A DNA stretch of 64,000 nucleotides from Corylus avellana (Eukaryota; Streptophyta; Magnoliopsida; Fagales; Betulaceae): positions 9,380,716 through 9,444,715 of the forward strand of contig NC_081550.1 of assembly GCF_901000735.1 (NCBI RefSeq). The letters run 5' to 3'. Positions 50,080-61,294 of the stretch are shown one piece after another. Position numbers and translations under genes: made by a program. The notes under the pieces are model-generated. The model searched no databases and had not been told where the DNA came from. It saw only the letters and a program-made list of their open reading frames with translations. Position 1 is the first letter of the stretch. Each line of letters begins with the position of its first letter.

Positions 50080-51079
50080 GGGAAAATTACACTCTACCCC
50101 TCAAAGTTTGGGGTGATTTTCAATTTGACTTCTAATGTTTCAATTTTTGCAATCCACCCTCCTAAACTTGCCAAACTTTTGCAATTCAGCCATTCCATCA
50201 GTCAAAGCCGCTTTGACTGACGGAACAATGATCACTTATGGCCTTTTCGTACCCAAAATACCCCCATGCCTTCAGCCTTCAGACACGCACAAACGCATGC
50301 CCTATCATGCACAGCCTATTCATATGGGAATACCTGCAAATCGCCGAAGACTTCCACATCGCTAATGGTGGTGAGGGAAGAGAGGTACCGGTCGGCTCTC
50401 AAAGAAGCTTCAGGGAGAATAGCGTACTGCAAGACCTTGTCAGTGAGAAGCATGTCGGAGAGCTCTCTTCGTATCTACTTGCCAACCTTGTACATGATTT
50501 TTGGATTTTCTTTTCTTAATTTCTTCAGTTATTTCTCATCGTTTATTTGTTCATTTCCCCTCTTGATTGCTTCAATTCCTATCCAATTTTGGGTATAGAC
50601 ATGCTGTAAATATTTAGACACTCAAATTACAAATATTGTCTTCTTCTTGTTGAGCCCAGTCTGAGGTCTGGACTACAAAGCTGGCTATGGGTATGGATGG
50701 GATAGAGAGAATTGGATATGGGATTTTCGTGTTGGCAATGAAGGGTGGAGGCATAGTGAGTAAGCATGATGAGTCTGCCATTGACAAGGACAAGGCTGGT
50801 GTACGTGGTTGCAAAAGCCATTTCCACACAGAGAGAGAGAGAGAAAATGTCTAACCGTGCGTGTTTGGAAGGGATGGGGGCATTTTAGGGATAAAAAGGC
50901 CATAAGTGATCACGTGTGTTGCGCGTGATCATTGTTTCGTCAGTCAAAGTGGCTTTCACTGACAGAATGGCCAAATTGCAAAAGTTTGGCAAGTTTGGAG
51001 GGTGAATTGCAAAAATTGAAACATTAGAGGTCGAATTGAAAATGGCCTCAAACTTTGGGGGGTAAATTGTAATTGTCCC
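50080..51079. mobile_element. Pack-MULE: Mutator-like element with captured gene fragment
   Basis: A 1,000-bp element with long terminal inverted repeats of roughly 170-200 bp (ends GGGAAAATTACACTCTACCC and GGGACAATTACAATTTACCC when both are read inward). It is flanked by a perfect 9-bp target duplication AAACTAAAA at 50071-50079 and 51080-51088. The core 50265-50880 has normal coding-like composition and carries a gene fragment (next entry). No transposase. Confidence 0.88.
50334..50827 (-). pseudogene. RBFA: Captured 5' fragment resembling chloroplast ribosome-binding factor A
   Basis: Minus strand inside the Pack-MULE. A Met-initiated frame (50827 down) looks like a plastid transit peptide (MAFATTYTSLVLVNGRL). 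After an intron-like stretch, an exon at about 50496-50334 reads IRRELSDMLLTDKVLQYA, then PEASLRADRYLSSLTTISDV and EVFGDLQ before a donor CAG/GTATTC. The TTISDVEV..DL signature is that of RbfA, a 16S rRNA maturation and cold-shock factor. A TAG at 50475-50477 lies where Gln is expected (GK-stop-IRRE). The KH-like core beyond DLQ is not included, so it cannot be functional. Confidence 0.65.
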
Positions 51080-51088
51080 AAACTAAAA

Positions 51089-51611
51089 CATTAACCTTTA
51101 GAAATTTTTTCAAACTAAAGCCGGAGAATATTGTCACTCACGGTGCCAGAGACAGACCCAGCCAGAGCCGCAAGACCCACAGCATGGGTCTGGCATGGGT
51201 CTTGCCAGACCCACGGCGAGACCCACGACCAGATCCCTTCACCAGCGCTATTTTAGTGGCTGGGAAGACCCATTAGAAAAAACCCATCGGAAAAAAACCA
51301 AAAAAAAAAAAACTGATCAGAAATGATTTTGAACTCAAATGATCAGAAAAGACCAAACCCATCAAAAAAAAAAAAAAACCAAAGAAAAACGAGAGAAAAG
51401 TTACCCACGACTATTTCTTATTTTTCTGCCAGACCCACGCCATTTCTTCTCTCTTTTCTTCCTTCTCCTTCTTTCTCTCTTTCTTTCTTTCTCTTTTTTT
51501 TTTTTCATCCGGTGTATTTGGTTGTAAGTTAAGTTTGTGGACTTAGCTTAGGTGGCAGTAGTTGATTGGGGGCTGCAAAAGTGGGGTTTTGCAGCCGAGG
51601 TGTGATATAGC
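51089..51611. repeat. Low-complexity and CCCAGAC/GGGTCT repeats
   Basis: The segment has many copies of GACCCA and its complement between 51150 and 51280 and at 51430-51440, then a pyrimidine-rich stretch at 51440-51505. No gene. Confidence 0.5.
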
Positions 51612-51756
51612 CACAACTTAAACCCAATTTTGGCCCAACTTCTAGACCAAATTGCTCTTTCTCTCTCTAGTTTAAGGCTCTCTCAACTCCACATGCCCTA
51701 AAAAAAAAAAAAAAAACTTAAGAGAAAAGTTGGGCCAAAGTTGGGTTTAAGTTGTG
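51612..51756. repeat. Palindrome, unit 1 of a tandem pair
   Basis: CACAACTTAAACCCAATTTT at the left end is complementary to the right end around GTTGGGTTTAAGTTGTG. The spacer holds (CT)n and poly-A. Read as RNA it would form a hairpin of about 145 nt. Confidence 0.8.
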
Positions 51757-51831
51757 CCTTTATCATTTTTCTTTGCAGCCCGACCACATAGTAGGTTTTT
51801 CCCAAATAGGTGTAATACAGCCACAACTTAA

Positions 51832-51860
51832 ACCCAACTTTGGCCGAACTTCTAGACTAA

Positions 51861-51893
<33 letters not shown>

Positions 51894-51978
51894 GTTTAAG
51901 GCTCTCTCTCTCTCTCTCCTCCACAGACAGTTTTTTTTTAAAAAAAAAACTTAAGAGAAAAGTTGGGTTTAAGTTGTG
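51832..51978. repeat. Palindrome, unit 2 of a tandem pair
   Basis: A second copy of the palindrome 220 bp downstream, with an expanded (CT)n in the loop and a shortened right arm. Both units are followed by CCTTTATCAT. Confidence 0.8.
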
Positions 51979-52318
51979 CCTTTATCATCTTCCTTTCCGA
52001 AATTATAACATCTTACTAATCAACAATATTTGGGGGAGTCGAAATCCAAATTTTTTTTATTAAAATCTTATTGTCATTTCTAATTAACCATCCACATCCA
52101 ACCAAAAATCAATCTTCATAGATATTTGCTTTTGAGGAGGATAGTCGCCCGCCAATCATTTTCTGAGAACCAATAATTTAGGACTGATCAATATTTCAAA
52201 TCCCAGTAGTTTACCCAACAGAAATCTTGACATGACCTTAATTAATTATCTAATGATATTGGCAGAGAAAAAGAGAGTGACAGCTTGACTTCAACGAGTG
52301 GGAGTTGTTTTTGAGTGT
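51979..52318 (+). other. Duplicated TNL5 upstream sequence, left part
   Basis: Matches 54190-54506 (landmarks TTTGGGGGAGTCGAAATCCA and CATCCAACCAAAAATCAATC). It continues after the inserted element at 52909-53170. Confidence 0.75.
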
Positions 52319-52327
52319 TATTTCTTA

Positions 52328-52899
52328 GGGTTAAATACTAAATACTCCCCTGGGGTTTCGTCGCTTTATTTTTCACCCTTTAGGGTTTGATTTTTATCAC
52401 AGGAGGTTCTTGTGGTTTTGATAATAGACCAAATTAGTCATTCTGTCAGTTGACCGTTAGTTGACTTAACGAATGTCCACGTGGACCAATCAAATGTTGA
52501 CACGTGGCACCTACTTAAATTTTTTTTAAATTAAAAAAAAAATGTATTTTTTTTTTAAAAAAAAAAAGNNNNNNNNNNNNNNNNNNNNNNNNNNNNNNNN
52601 NNNNNNNNNNNNNNNNNNNNNNNNNNNNNNNNNNNNNNNNNNNNNNNNNNNNNNNNNNNNNNNNNNNNCATTTTTGTTTTTTTATTTTTATTTTTAAAAA
52701 AAAAAAAAATTAAGTAAGCGCCACGTGTCAACATTTGATTGGTCCACGTGGACTTTTATTAAGTGAACTAACGGTCAACTAAGATAATGACTAATTTGGT
52801 CTATTATCAAAACTATAAGGACTTCCTGTAATAAAAATCAAATCCTAAGGGAGAAAAAATAAAACAACGAAACCCAGGAGTGTATGGAGTATTTAACCC
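52328..52899. mobile_element. Mutator-like MITE with 9-bp target duplication, containing a gap
   Basis: Terminal repeats start GGGTTAAATACT and extend about 220 bp (landmarks CCACGTGGACCAATCAAATG and its complement). Flanked by TATTTCTTA at 52319-52327 and 52900-52908. The paralogous empty site is at 54507-54515. An assembly gap of 100 N lies inside. Confidence 0.88.
52569..52668. other. Assembly gap (100 N)
   Basis: Exactly 100 N, flanked by A-rich and T-rich runs at the centre of an inverted repeat, a typical place for assembly to fail. Confidence 0.98.
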
Positions 52900-52908
52900 T
52901 ATTTCTTA

Positions 52909-53593
52909 TTATCTTGTTGCGTTATTTCATCTGTTATATGATATGGTTTTATTGTACAATAAAATGATATCATATAATATCTATTATTAGCCTAATCATC
53001 CCAACCACCTAAAACTATTTGTGATCCTACTGGACTTGTAATTTCCATGCAACTTCACATACGCCAAATTACCTTAATTGGTGGACCCCGAATCCAACTA
53101 ATATAAATTCACACGACTTTTCCTTCTACTTTCGTGGACAAGAGAGGGAGCATTAATGGTGAGTAACTTAATGCTCGCTTCTATCTCGCTTCCAAATTTA
53201 ATTACCGAAAACACTTGAGCAAGAATAATATATCAATGGTCGGTTATTTGATGAATTACCTACTTTTGTATCTTGAGAATTTGTAATTTTTTTTTTTTTT
53301 TAAATTGCAGGAGATCCTAATCCTAAACATAAGAAAAATGATATGAATTTCTTGTTCTTCTCAAAGGAAAAGAAAATAAACTAACAAGCAACTTAAATTC
53401 ATCTCCTCGTATTGAAGCAATAGCCCAATGTTAAGATTTTACACGATTTCAACATGCCAGGTCAGTCCATTGGGTCGGTGTATTTGCATTTATGTGAGAC
53501 AACAAATTCTTGACGGCATCTCTGATTTGAAACAAAAAAGCAATGCCCACATACTATATAGAAGCATATAACAATAGCCAAAAGCACATAACA
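52909..53593 (+). other. Duplicated TNL5 upstream sequence, right part, then AT-rich spacer
   Basis: 52909-53172 matches 54516-54736, including GGAGCATTAATGGTGAGTAA just before the TNL5 start region. No TIR exon follows here, so this is a headless copy of the promoter region. Confidence 0.7.
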
Positions 53594-53775
53594 AGATTGC
53601 AAAGGCCTTAAGAGACTTCCAAACGAGATAAGCTTGTAATCTCTTGAAGATCTTAATCTTTCTGGTTGCTCAACACTCAACAAGTTTCCAGATATTGTGG
53701 ATTGTACGACATCTTTACGGTTTATTGATTTGACTAGGACTCATAAAAAAGTTGCCATTATCATATTTACGGTTT
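53594..53775 (+). pseudogene. LRR exon remnant of a second plus-strand TNL
   Basis: The sequence matches the TNL5 LRR exon at 58345-58530: GATTGCAAAGGCCTTAAGAG, TTGCTCAACACTCAACAAGTTTCC-like and GACATCTTTACGG. It is interrupted by small indels. It is followed by intron-like sequence also seen at 55380. It shows that another TNL once stood here. Confidence 0.7.
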
Positions 53776-54847
53776 CTTATTTTCTTATTTTTTTCTTTTT
53801 TATTTTTTTGGCCTTGCCAACAAGCATGTTTGTATGTTTGTAGTGACAGAAGCATCTTTCTTTTCCTTTTGGGTCATCCTAAATTATATATTGGCATTGT
53901 TAACGTAATGATTAAATGAATAAATTTATCTTTTTTTATCAACTGAAGTTTTTGGTATAAATGGTAATTTAACGTGGTATAAAAGCATGTCCTGAGTTTG
54001 AGCACTGATTCCGCCAAATCACTCCGCATTTAAATTAAATATTATACTTGTTGGGTTTTACCTATTAAATTTACCTCTTCCTATCAGCATAAACATATGA
54101 GACAAATGATGATTTAATATAGTATCAAAGTCAGAGGTCCTCCAATTAAAAAAAAAAAAAAAAAGTCAGAGGTCCTAATTTAGCAGTACTCATAAATTAT
54201 AACATCTTACTACTAAACAATATTTGGGGGAGTCGAAATCCAAAAATTTTGGATTAAAATGCTATTGCCATTTCTAATTAACCATCCACATCCAACCAAA
54301 AATCAATCTTGATAGATATTTGCTTTTGAGGTGGATAGTTGCCCGCCAATCGTTTTATGAGAACCAATAATTTAGGACTGATCAATATATCTAATCCCTG
54401 TAGTTTACTCGAGAGATGTCTTCACAGGACCTTAATTACCTCATGATATTGGCAGAGAGAGAGAGTAACAGCTTGACTTCAACAACCAGGAGTTGTATTT
54501 GCGTGTTATTTCTTATTATCTTGTTGCGTTATTTCTTATACTATTAGCCTAATCATCCCTACTAGCTAAAACTATTTGTGATCCTACTTCAAAAATATTT
54601 ATGAATATTGACTCGTAATTTCCATGAAACTTCACATACGCCAAATTACCTTAATTGGTGGACCCCGAATCCAACTAAATTTACACGAAATTTCCTTCTA
54701 CTTTCGTGGACAAGAGAGGGAGCATTAATGGTGAGTAACCTCGCCTTTTCACAACCCGGAAAGCCTTGCATATAACATTAATACCCAAAGCCCTTGTTAG
54801 AGAGAAACTGAATTATAGCACTACATTATTAAACAAGTCTCCGATCC
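53776..54847. other. TNL5 upstream region
   Basis: 53800-53990 resembles TNL5 intron 1 and the sequence around the Tourist-like MITE (49100-49640). 54190-54736 is the duplicated promoter-like block. No reliable TATA box is called. Confidence 0.5.
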
Positions 54848-55873
54848 ATGGCGTCCACGAGTTCGTCTTCTTCCTTAACAACACCTCGATGGAGATACGA
54901 TGTTTTCCTCAATTTCCACGGTGATGACACCCACATGAGTTTCACAGACCATTTGCATGCTGCTTTGAAATAAAAAGGCATTATCTTGTTTAGAGACGAT
55001 GAAAAGCTCAGGGGAGGAAAATTTGTTTGGGAAGAGCACTTACAAGCAATACAAGAATCCATGTACGCGATCACCGTTATCTCTCTAAACTATGCTTCCT
55101 CTACATGGTGCCTCAATGAACTTTCCAAGATCGTCCAATGCATGAGAGACACGGGGCTCACAATTTTGCCAATTTTCTACCATGTGGATCCTTCCGACGT
55201 ACGAAACCAGACAAGGACTTTTGCAGAAGCTTTTGCTAGGCATGAAGCCTCTTTGAGGAAAAAAAAAACGAAAGGTTGACATTGAGATGATACAAAAGTG
55301 GAGAACTGCTTTGAGAGAAGTGGGCAATATCTTTGGATGGCATGTACATGATAGGTAACATTTAATTAGTCTTTTTTCTTGCCTCACCAACAATCATTTG
55401 TGTATTTTTGTAGTGACATAAACATCCTTTCTTTTCTTTTTTTCGTTTTCTTATGGGTCTAGCTAAATCATACATTGGATTTAATTTGGCACCCTCATCA
55501 TCATAAATTGCTTAGATTTTGTAGAATAAATAAGTACCACAAATATATCTATATGATGAAGTTAAAATTAACACAATAAAGAAATTCAAAACCCAAAAAA
55601 AAAAAAGAAATTCAAACAGTACCCATAACAATTCAAGAATCACATCAAAACTGTGATATAAATGGTCAAATTACATCTTACTAATAAACAATATCATTGT
55701 CTCACAAATTTACACTTCGTGTAGAGTTGCTTTGATTAATAACAACAGTATGTAGTATATACATTTAATTTGCCTATTTGTGATATCTTTATCTTATTGT
55801 GATGATAATGGAGAAAAATGACTATGAAAAACTGAAAAAGGGAATGCAATGCACAAACAAATAAATTAACTGT

Positions 55874-56321
55874 GGAAACTAACCCTCTGAACTTTTATTA
55901 ATTTTGCAATTAACTTATAAAGTTCAAAAACTCTGAATTTAATGTATCAAACTTCTAAATTTTTGCAATGTCACCCATCGTTAGGTTTTTTTCCATTAAA
56001 ATCTTCACATATAGGTGTCAAAATTACCAAAATACCCCACATTTCTTTTTTTGGAAAAAAGAAAAATAAATTGAAAAGATTCGAACATTGTTCAAGATTT
56101 AATAGAATTTACAAAAATACTCATGCTTGAATTTTTGCAATTTTTTTTAATCAAAATAATGGGTATATTTTGGGAATTTTTACCTATTTAACTGAAAATA
56201 CCTAACGAATTGGTGGTATTGCCAAAAAAATTAGAATTTTGATACATTAAATTAAGAGTTTTTTAATTTTTGGGGTAATTGCAAAAGTGGTTAAAGTTCA
56301 ATGAGGTTAAGTGAAGTTTCC
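55874..56321. mobile_element. Long-TIR miniature element in TNL5 intron 1
   Basis: The left arm from GGAAACTAACCC and the right arm ending GAAGTTTCC match over about 165 bp (landmarks TTTTGCAATTA and TTTAATGTATCAAA). Related arms occur at 6431, 23781 and about 63060-63156. A clear 9-bp duplication is not visible. Confidence 0.7.
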
Positions 56322-58866
56322 TTAATTAATAAAGATAAAATTATACACACTCTCAAACTATGAAAAAAAAAAAAAAAAAAAAAGGTTTTTATTTGATTGT
56401 ACGAGGAACCAAGAAAATAAAACCATATTTATGGTGCTACATCATAAATTAAGAATTATAATTTATTTGTTGAATGAGGATAAGCATTGTACATGATTAA
56501 GCTTTTTGTCTCTCTATGGCTATATTGTCCTATCTTTTCTATAGGCCCGAATCAAAAGTTGTCGAAGATATTAGTGGAAGGATACTTAGTGGATTGGGTG
56601 GTAACTTCTCAAATGTTTCCAAGGTTCTTGTTGGAATAGAATCCCGAGTGGTGGAAATGATGAGCTTACTTAGTATTGGGTTGGATGATGTTCGCTTTTT
56701 AGGGATTTATGGGATGGGAGGAATTGGGAAGACAACTCTGTCAAAAGTTATTTATGAAAGAGTTTCTCGTCAATTTGAAGCACGTTGCTTCATTGCTAGT
56801 ATTAGAGAAGAAACCAGAACTCATGGTTAGTTTATCTACAAAAGCAGCTTCTTTCGGAGATCCTCGTGGAAAGTGAAATTAATATATGGAATAACTATGG
56901 GGCAAGAAGAGTGATAGCGAACAGATTATGCAATAAAAAGGTTTTTATTGTTCTTGACGATGTGGATGGAGAAGAACAACTTGAAGCATTAGCAGAGAGC
57001 CATGATTGGTTTGGCTAAGGGAGTAGAATCATTATAACAAGTAGAGATCGTCATTTGCTTAACAAACTTATGCATAACACCTATGAGGTGAAGGAGTTGA
57101 ATAATGCTGAAGCTCTACAACTCTTTAGTTGGAAAGCCTTCAAGAAACCCTATCCTAAAGAAAATTATGTGGAATTGTCTAAGGATGTGATGTATTACGC
57201 TCAAGGCCTTCCTTTAACTCTTGAAGTTTTTGGTTCCTTCTTATTTGGTAGACCAATGGCTGCATGGAAAAGTGCCAGGGATCTACTAAAAGAAAATCCT
57301 AACGCAAAAATTTTAGATAAACTCAAAATAAGTTTTGATGGATTGGAGAATTTGCAAAAAAAGTTGTTTCTAGATATTGCATGTTTCTTTACTGGAGCAT
57401 ATATAGATAGCATCATGAACAAACTAGAAAGTTTTGGTTACTATCTGAAAATCAATATCGAAGTTCTTGTTGACAAATCTCTTACAACCATCTCATGGGG
57501 AAGATTGCGGATGCATGATTTGTTACAAAAAATGGGTCAAAAAATAGTTCATTGTGAGTCTACTGAGGAGCCTGGTGGATGCATAGATTGTGGCGTTATG
57601 ATGATGTCCTTCACGTATTGAAAAATAATACTGTAAGTGTATTATTCTAGACACATATATAGAGAATTATATTTTTCTTTACTAATTCCTCTAAGTATTT
57701 TTCATATATTCACACCACATTAATTTCATTTTTCTTGACTACTAGGGAACTAATGCTATTAAAGGCATTGTCTTGAAATTACCTTTGCAGAAACATGAGC
57801 GACTAAATGTTGAAGCATTCTCAAAGATGAAAAAAATTGAAAATGCTTGAGATTAGCAATGTCGTAGATCTTTTACCACGGCTTTCTAAAGCTCGTGATA
57901 CTCTTGAATGGCATGGAGATCCTTTAAATTTTATGCTAAGCAATGAGTTATGCGTTATGAAATGGTGGGGATATCCTTTGGAATCCTTGCCGACCAGTTT
58001 CCAATTAGACAATCTTGTTGATCTCATAATGCATTATAGCTTCATAAAAAAACCGTGGGATGGAAGGAAGGTAAGATTTTGGCTTGCGCAAATGTATTTT
58101 ATTCTTATTCTTATTCTTCCTTTTTTACTCTTCTTCATTTGATCTATTTTATATAACTATATTTATTGGTCAACTATAACAGAGTTTTAACAGATTAAAA
58201 CATATTGACTTGAGCCAATCTCGAAACTTGATCGAGACACCAAACTTCGTGGGAGTCCCAAATCTGGGGAAACTAGCGCTTGTACATTGTACAAGTTTGT
58301 CTAAGGTCCACCCATCCATTGGATTTCTAAGGTGGCTTAAAGAATTGGACCTACGAGATTGCAAATGTCTTAAGAGACGCCCAGATGAAATCAGCTTGGA
58401 ATCTCTCGAAGTTCTTTATCTTTCTAGTTGCTCAAGACTCAACAAGTTTCCAAATATTGTTGGTCATATGACATCTTTGTGGGAACTTTATTTGACAGGG
58501 ACTGCTATAAAAAACTTACCATTATCATTTACGAGTTTGTCGTCTCTTGTATATCTCAATATATCTGATTGCTCAAGACATAAGAAGATCCCAAAGAACT
58601 TGAGTGGTATGGAATGTCTAGAAGTGCTTATGGCAAATGGGGCTGCTATAAGAAAATTACCATCCTTCATTGTATCTTTGAAGAAACTCAAAGTCTTAAA
58701 TGTTGGGGGTAAGCGGGGCTCAGAGCCAATTATAAGTCTTTTGCTCCCAAATTCATTCTCATGTTTAAGCTCTTTAAGAGAACTAGATTTGAGTTATCGC
58801 CATATCTCTGATGGAGCAATTCCAAGTGATCTTAGTTGCTTATCTTCACTTTCTTATTTAAATTTG

Positions 58867-59337
58867 GGAAAAAATATAAAAAAGCCTCCCAAACTACCAG
58901 TCGTTTTCGATTTAGCCCTCTAATGTTCCAAAAGTGATAAAGTAGCCCCCAAACTACCAAACTATTGCATTTTGGCCACTCCGTTAGTCAAAACCGTCAG
59001 TTTGGACGAAAACTGCAAAACGACGTCATTTTGTTTTTGGTAAGTTACTACAATGCCCTTTTATGAAAAAAAACAAATTTTGGAGAAAAATATAAAAAAG
59101 CCCCCCAAACTACCAGCCGTTTTTATTTTAGCCCCCTAATGTTCAGAAAGTGATAAAGTAGCCCCTCAACAAAACGACATTGTTTTGCAGTTTCCGTTCA
59201 AACTGACGGTTTTGACTAACGGAGTGGCCAAAATATAATCGTTTGGTAATTTGGGGAGCTACTTTATCACTTTTGAAACATTAGGGGGCTAAATTGAAAA
59301 CGGCTGATAATTTGGAGGGCTTTTTTATATTTTTCCC
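58867..59337. mobile_element. Mutator-like MITE inside the TNL5 LRR exon
   Basis: Terminal repeats GGGAAAAATATAAAAAAGCC (one G shorter on the left), about 180 bp long, with CCACTCCGTTAGTCAAAACC landmarks. It is flanked by TTAAATTTG at 58858-58866 and 59338-59346. Removing one duplication and the element restores the LRR frame (YLNLSGNKF). Confidence 0.88.
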
Positions 59338-60613
59338 TTAAATTTGTCTGGGAACAAATTTACGAGGATGCCTGATAGCGTCTGTCAACTTCCCAAACTT
59401 GGAATACTTTCCTTGGCATATTGTAGCAGGCTTCAATTGAGCTCAAATCTTAACAATTCTTTGTTCCCCAATTCATTCTCAGGTTTAAGCTCTTTACGAA
59501 AACTAAATCTGAGTTATTGCAATCTATTAGATGGAGCAATCCCCAATGATCTTAGTTGTTTATCCTCACTTCATTCGTTGAACCTAAGCAGGAACAAATT
59601 TACGAGAATAGCGGATAGTGTAGGTCAACTTTCTCATCTTTAAGAACTTTTCTTGGATGATTGTAGTTGGCTTCAAGTATTGCCGAAGCTCCCATTGGGA
59701 TCCAAATACTTGCGTGTAAAAAATTGTCCATCACTGGAGATGTTTTATAACCAAATGGAGATGTGGACTTCAAACGAAAAATTAAGGAGCATTGATTGCT
59801 CTTTTGTGGCCGCTTATATTGATTATGATGGCAAACCCTTCAAGATCCTCCATATGCATCCACGAAGCCCTTTATGGATTAACAGCAATGTGAGTCTCTT
59901 ACTCTCCTTCTTTAACACACATGTATTATGTATAGTACTTTTGGCTGATTTAACATCTTTCTCTTTTACAGAGCCAAAGTTTCTTTTATTATCGTAGCAT
60001 GTGGCCCTGCGCTTGTGGGATATGGAATCCCAGAGTGGTTCAACCATAAAAGCAGGAATTCGTTTGGAAGAATTCAAATGCATACAGATTTGGGCTCAGA
60101 TGAGTGGAAGGGTTATGCTCTTTTTATTGTTTATCAAGTTCACGAGCCTGACAGTTACCCCAAAAAGAGAAGAAAACTAAAAGTCAATGAGAATGGGAAT
60201 TCGAATTCTACAACATTTGATGGCGGAAATCCTAATTTTCCCTACTTTGTTTGTCAATTTCAAGCCAATGAAGTTGATATTGGAAAACCCTTAGTCCTTT
60301 GTGTCCCTCGAGCCCCTTGTGTTGGGCCAAATGGATTTTGGGTGTATATACCGAGTGGTTCCGGAGAAGAGCGAGGAATAGTTTGGGTGGATGGGGCAAC
60401 CTTGAGACTTCAATTACAACAGACAGCCTGAATGTTGAGCTAAAGAAGTGTGGGGCGCGTTTAGTACGTGATAAGCATGATGCATTTGAGTTCTACAAAA
60501 TTCTGAACACCATTTCTCCACGTGGTTTGGATTTAGAAAGTAACGAGAATCTTTGTTTTCATTTGGACGATGGGTTGGTCTCATGGTGGATGGCCCTATT
60601 AAAGGAAATCTAA

Positions 60614-61294
60614 TGTTGTAGCATGTGTGTCAATTGGGTCGCTTGCATGTTGGTCGAATCAATGCAATCCAATGAAGAGGTATAATTTCATCAATTGAGG
60701 ATCAATCAGCGAACAATAGCGTGGATAGACCATCAGTGCAATAGGTTTAATGCAAGCTCTACAGCTGAGAAAGAAAACAACGATGCTCTCTTTCTCACCC
60801 TTCCTCGTTTGCATGCCTGAATCACCTGCCTGTCACTCTGACACCCATGCCAACATCATCCTCTGCTCTCGCGTCACCACCAAAAGAAACTTGAGTGGCA
60901 ATATTTGGTTTCATTACATTCTCCAGGTAATTTGGTTGCTATTGTCACCTACAGAAAGTGCTAGCAAAAGTAGAATAATGAAGAAGCCATATATGATTTT
61001 GATAAATTTGCATTATCATAATATTGGTTGTTTGTGCCAGAGATGTTTACATTGGCAGCTTCGGTGTTTGTAGTGCGTGTCATCATATATGCTTATAGGA
61101 CCACTAAGTCTCCACACAGACAGGCTACTCTTTCCCACTTCTATTTTCATGCCATTTTTGGTTTAATTTCTCATCCATTTGTTTTTGTTTTGGAGCCAAT
61201 TTGCTTCTCTCCTGTACAAAACACTTTGAAGACAAGGGATATTGTATCAATAAGTGACCAGAATTTTATGAAATTGTTGTATTAAATGTTGCAG
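60614..61294. other. Between TNL5 and the hydrolase pseudogene
   Basis: Short plus-strand frames at 60750-61073 and 61028-61285 show no recognisable domain. The second ends just before the acceptor of the hydrolase exon and is probably intron. No intact gene. Confidence 0.45.

Larger units (their letters stand above)
54848..60613 (+). pseudogene. TNL5: plus-strand TNL with many lesions and a MULE insertion
   Basis: Exons: TIR 54848-55354, NB-ARC 56545-57632, LRR 57746-58070 and 58183 to about 59889 (with an inserted element), C-JID about 59972-60613. The TIR/NB-ARC junction restores a codon (HDR/PESKVV), so the structure is sound. Lesions: TAA at 54971-54973; frameshift in the A-run near 55265; frameshift near 56826 after RTHG; TAA at 57016-57018 where Gln is expected; frameshift near 57578; frameshift in the A-run near 57832; insertion at 58867-59337; TAA at 59641-59643; frameshift near 60352. 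P-loop GMGGIGKTT, kinase-2 IVLDDVD and MHDLL remain readable. The C-JID shows GYGIPEWFNH and CGARLVRDKH. Only distantly related to TNL1-4. Confidence 0.88.
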
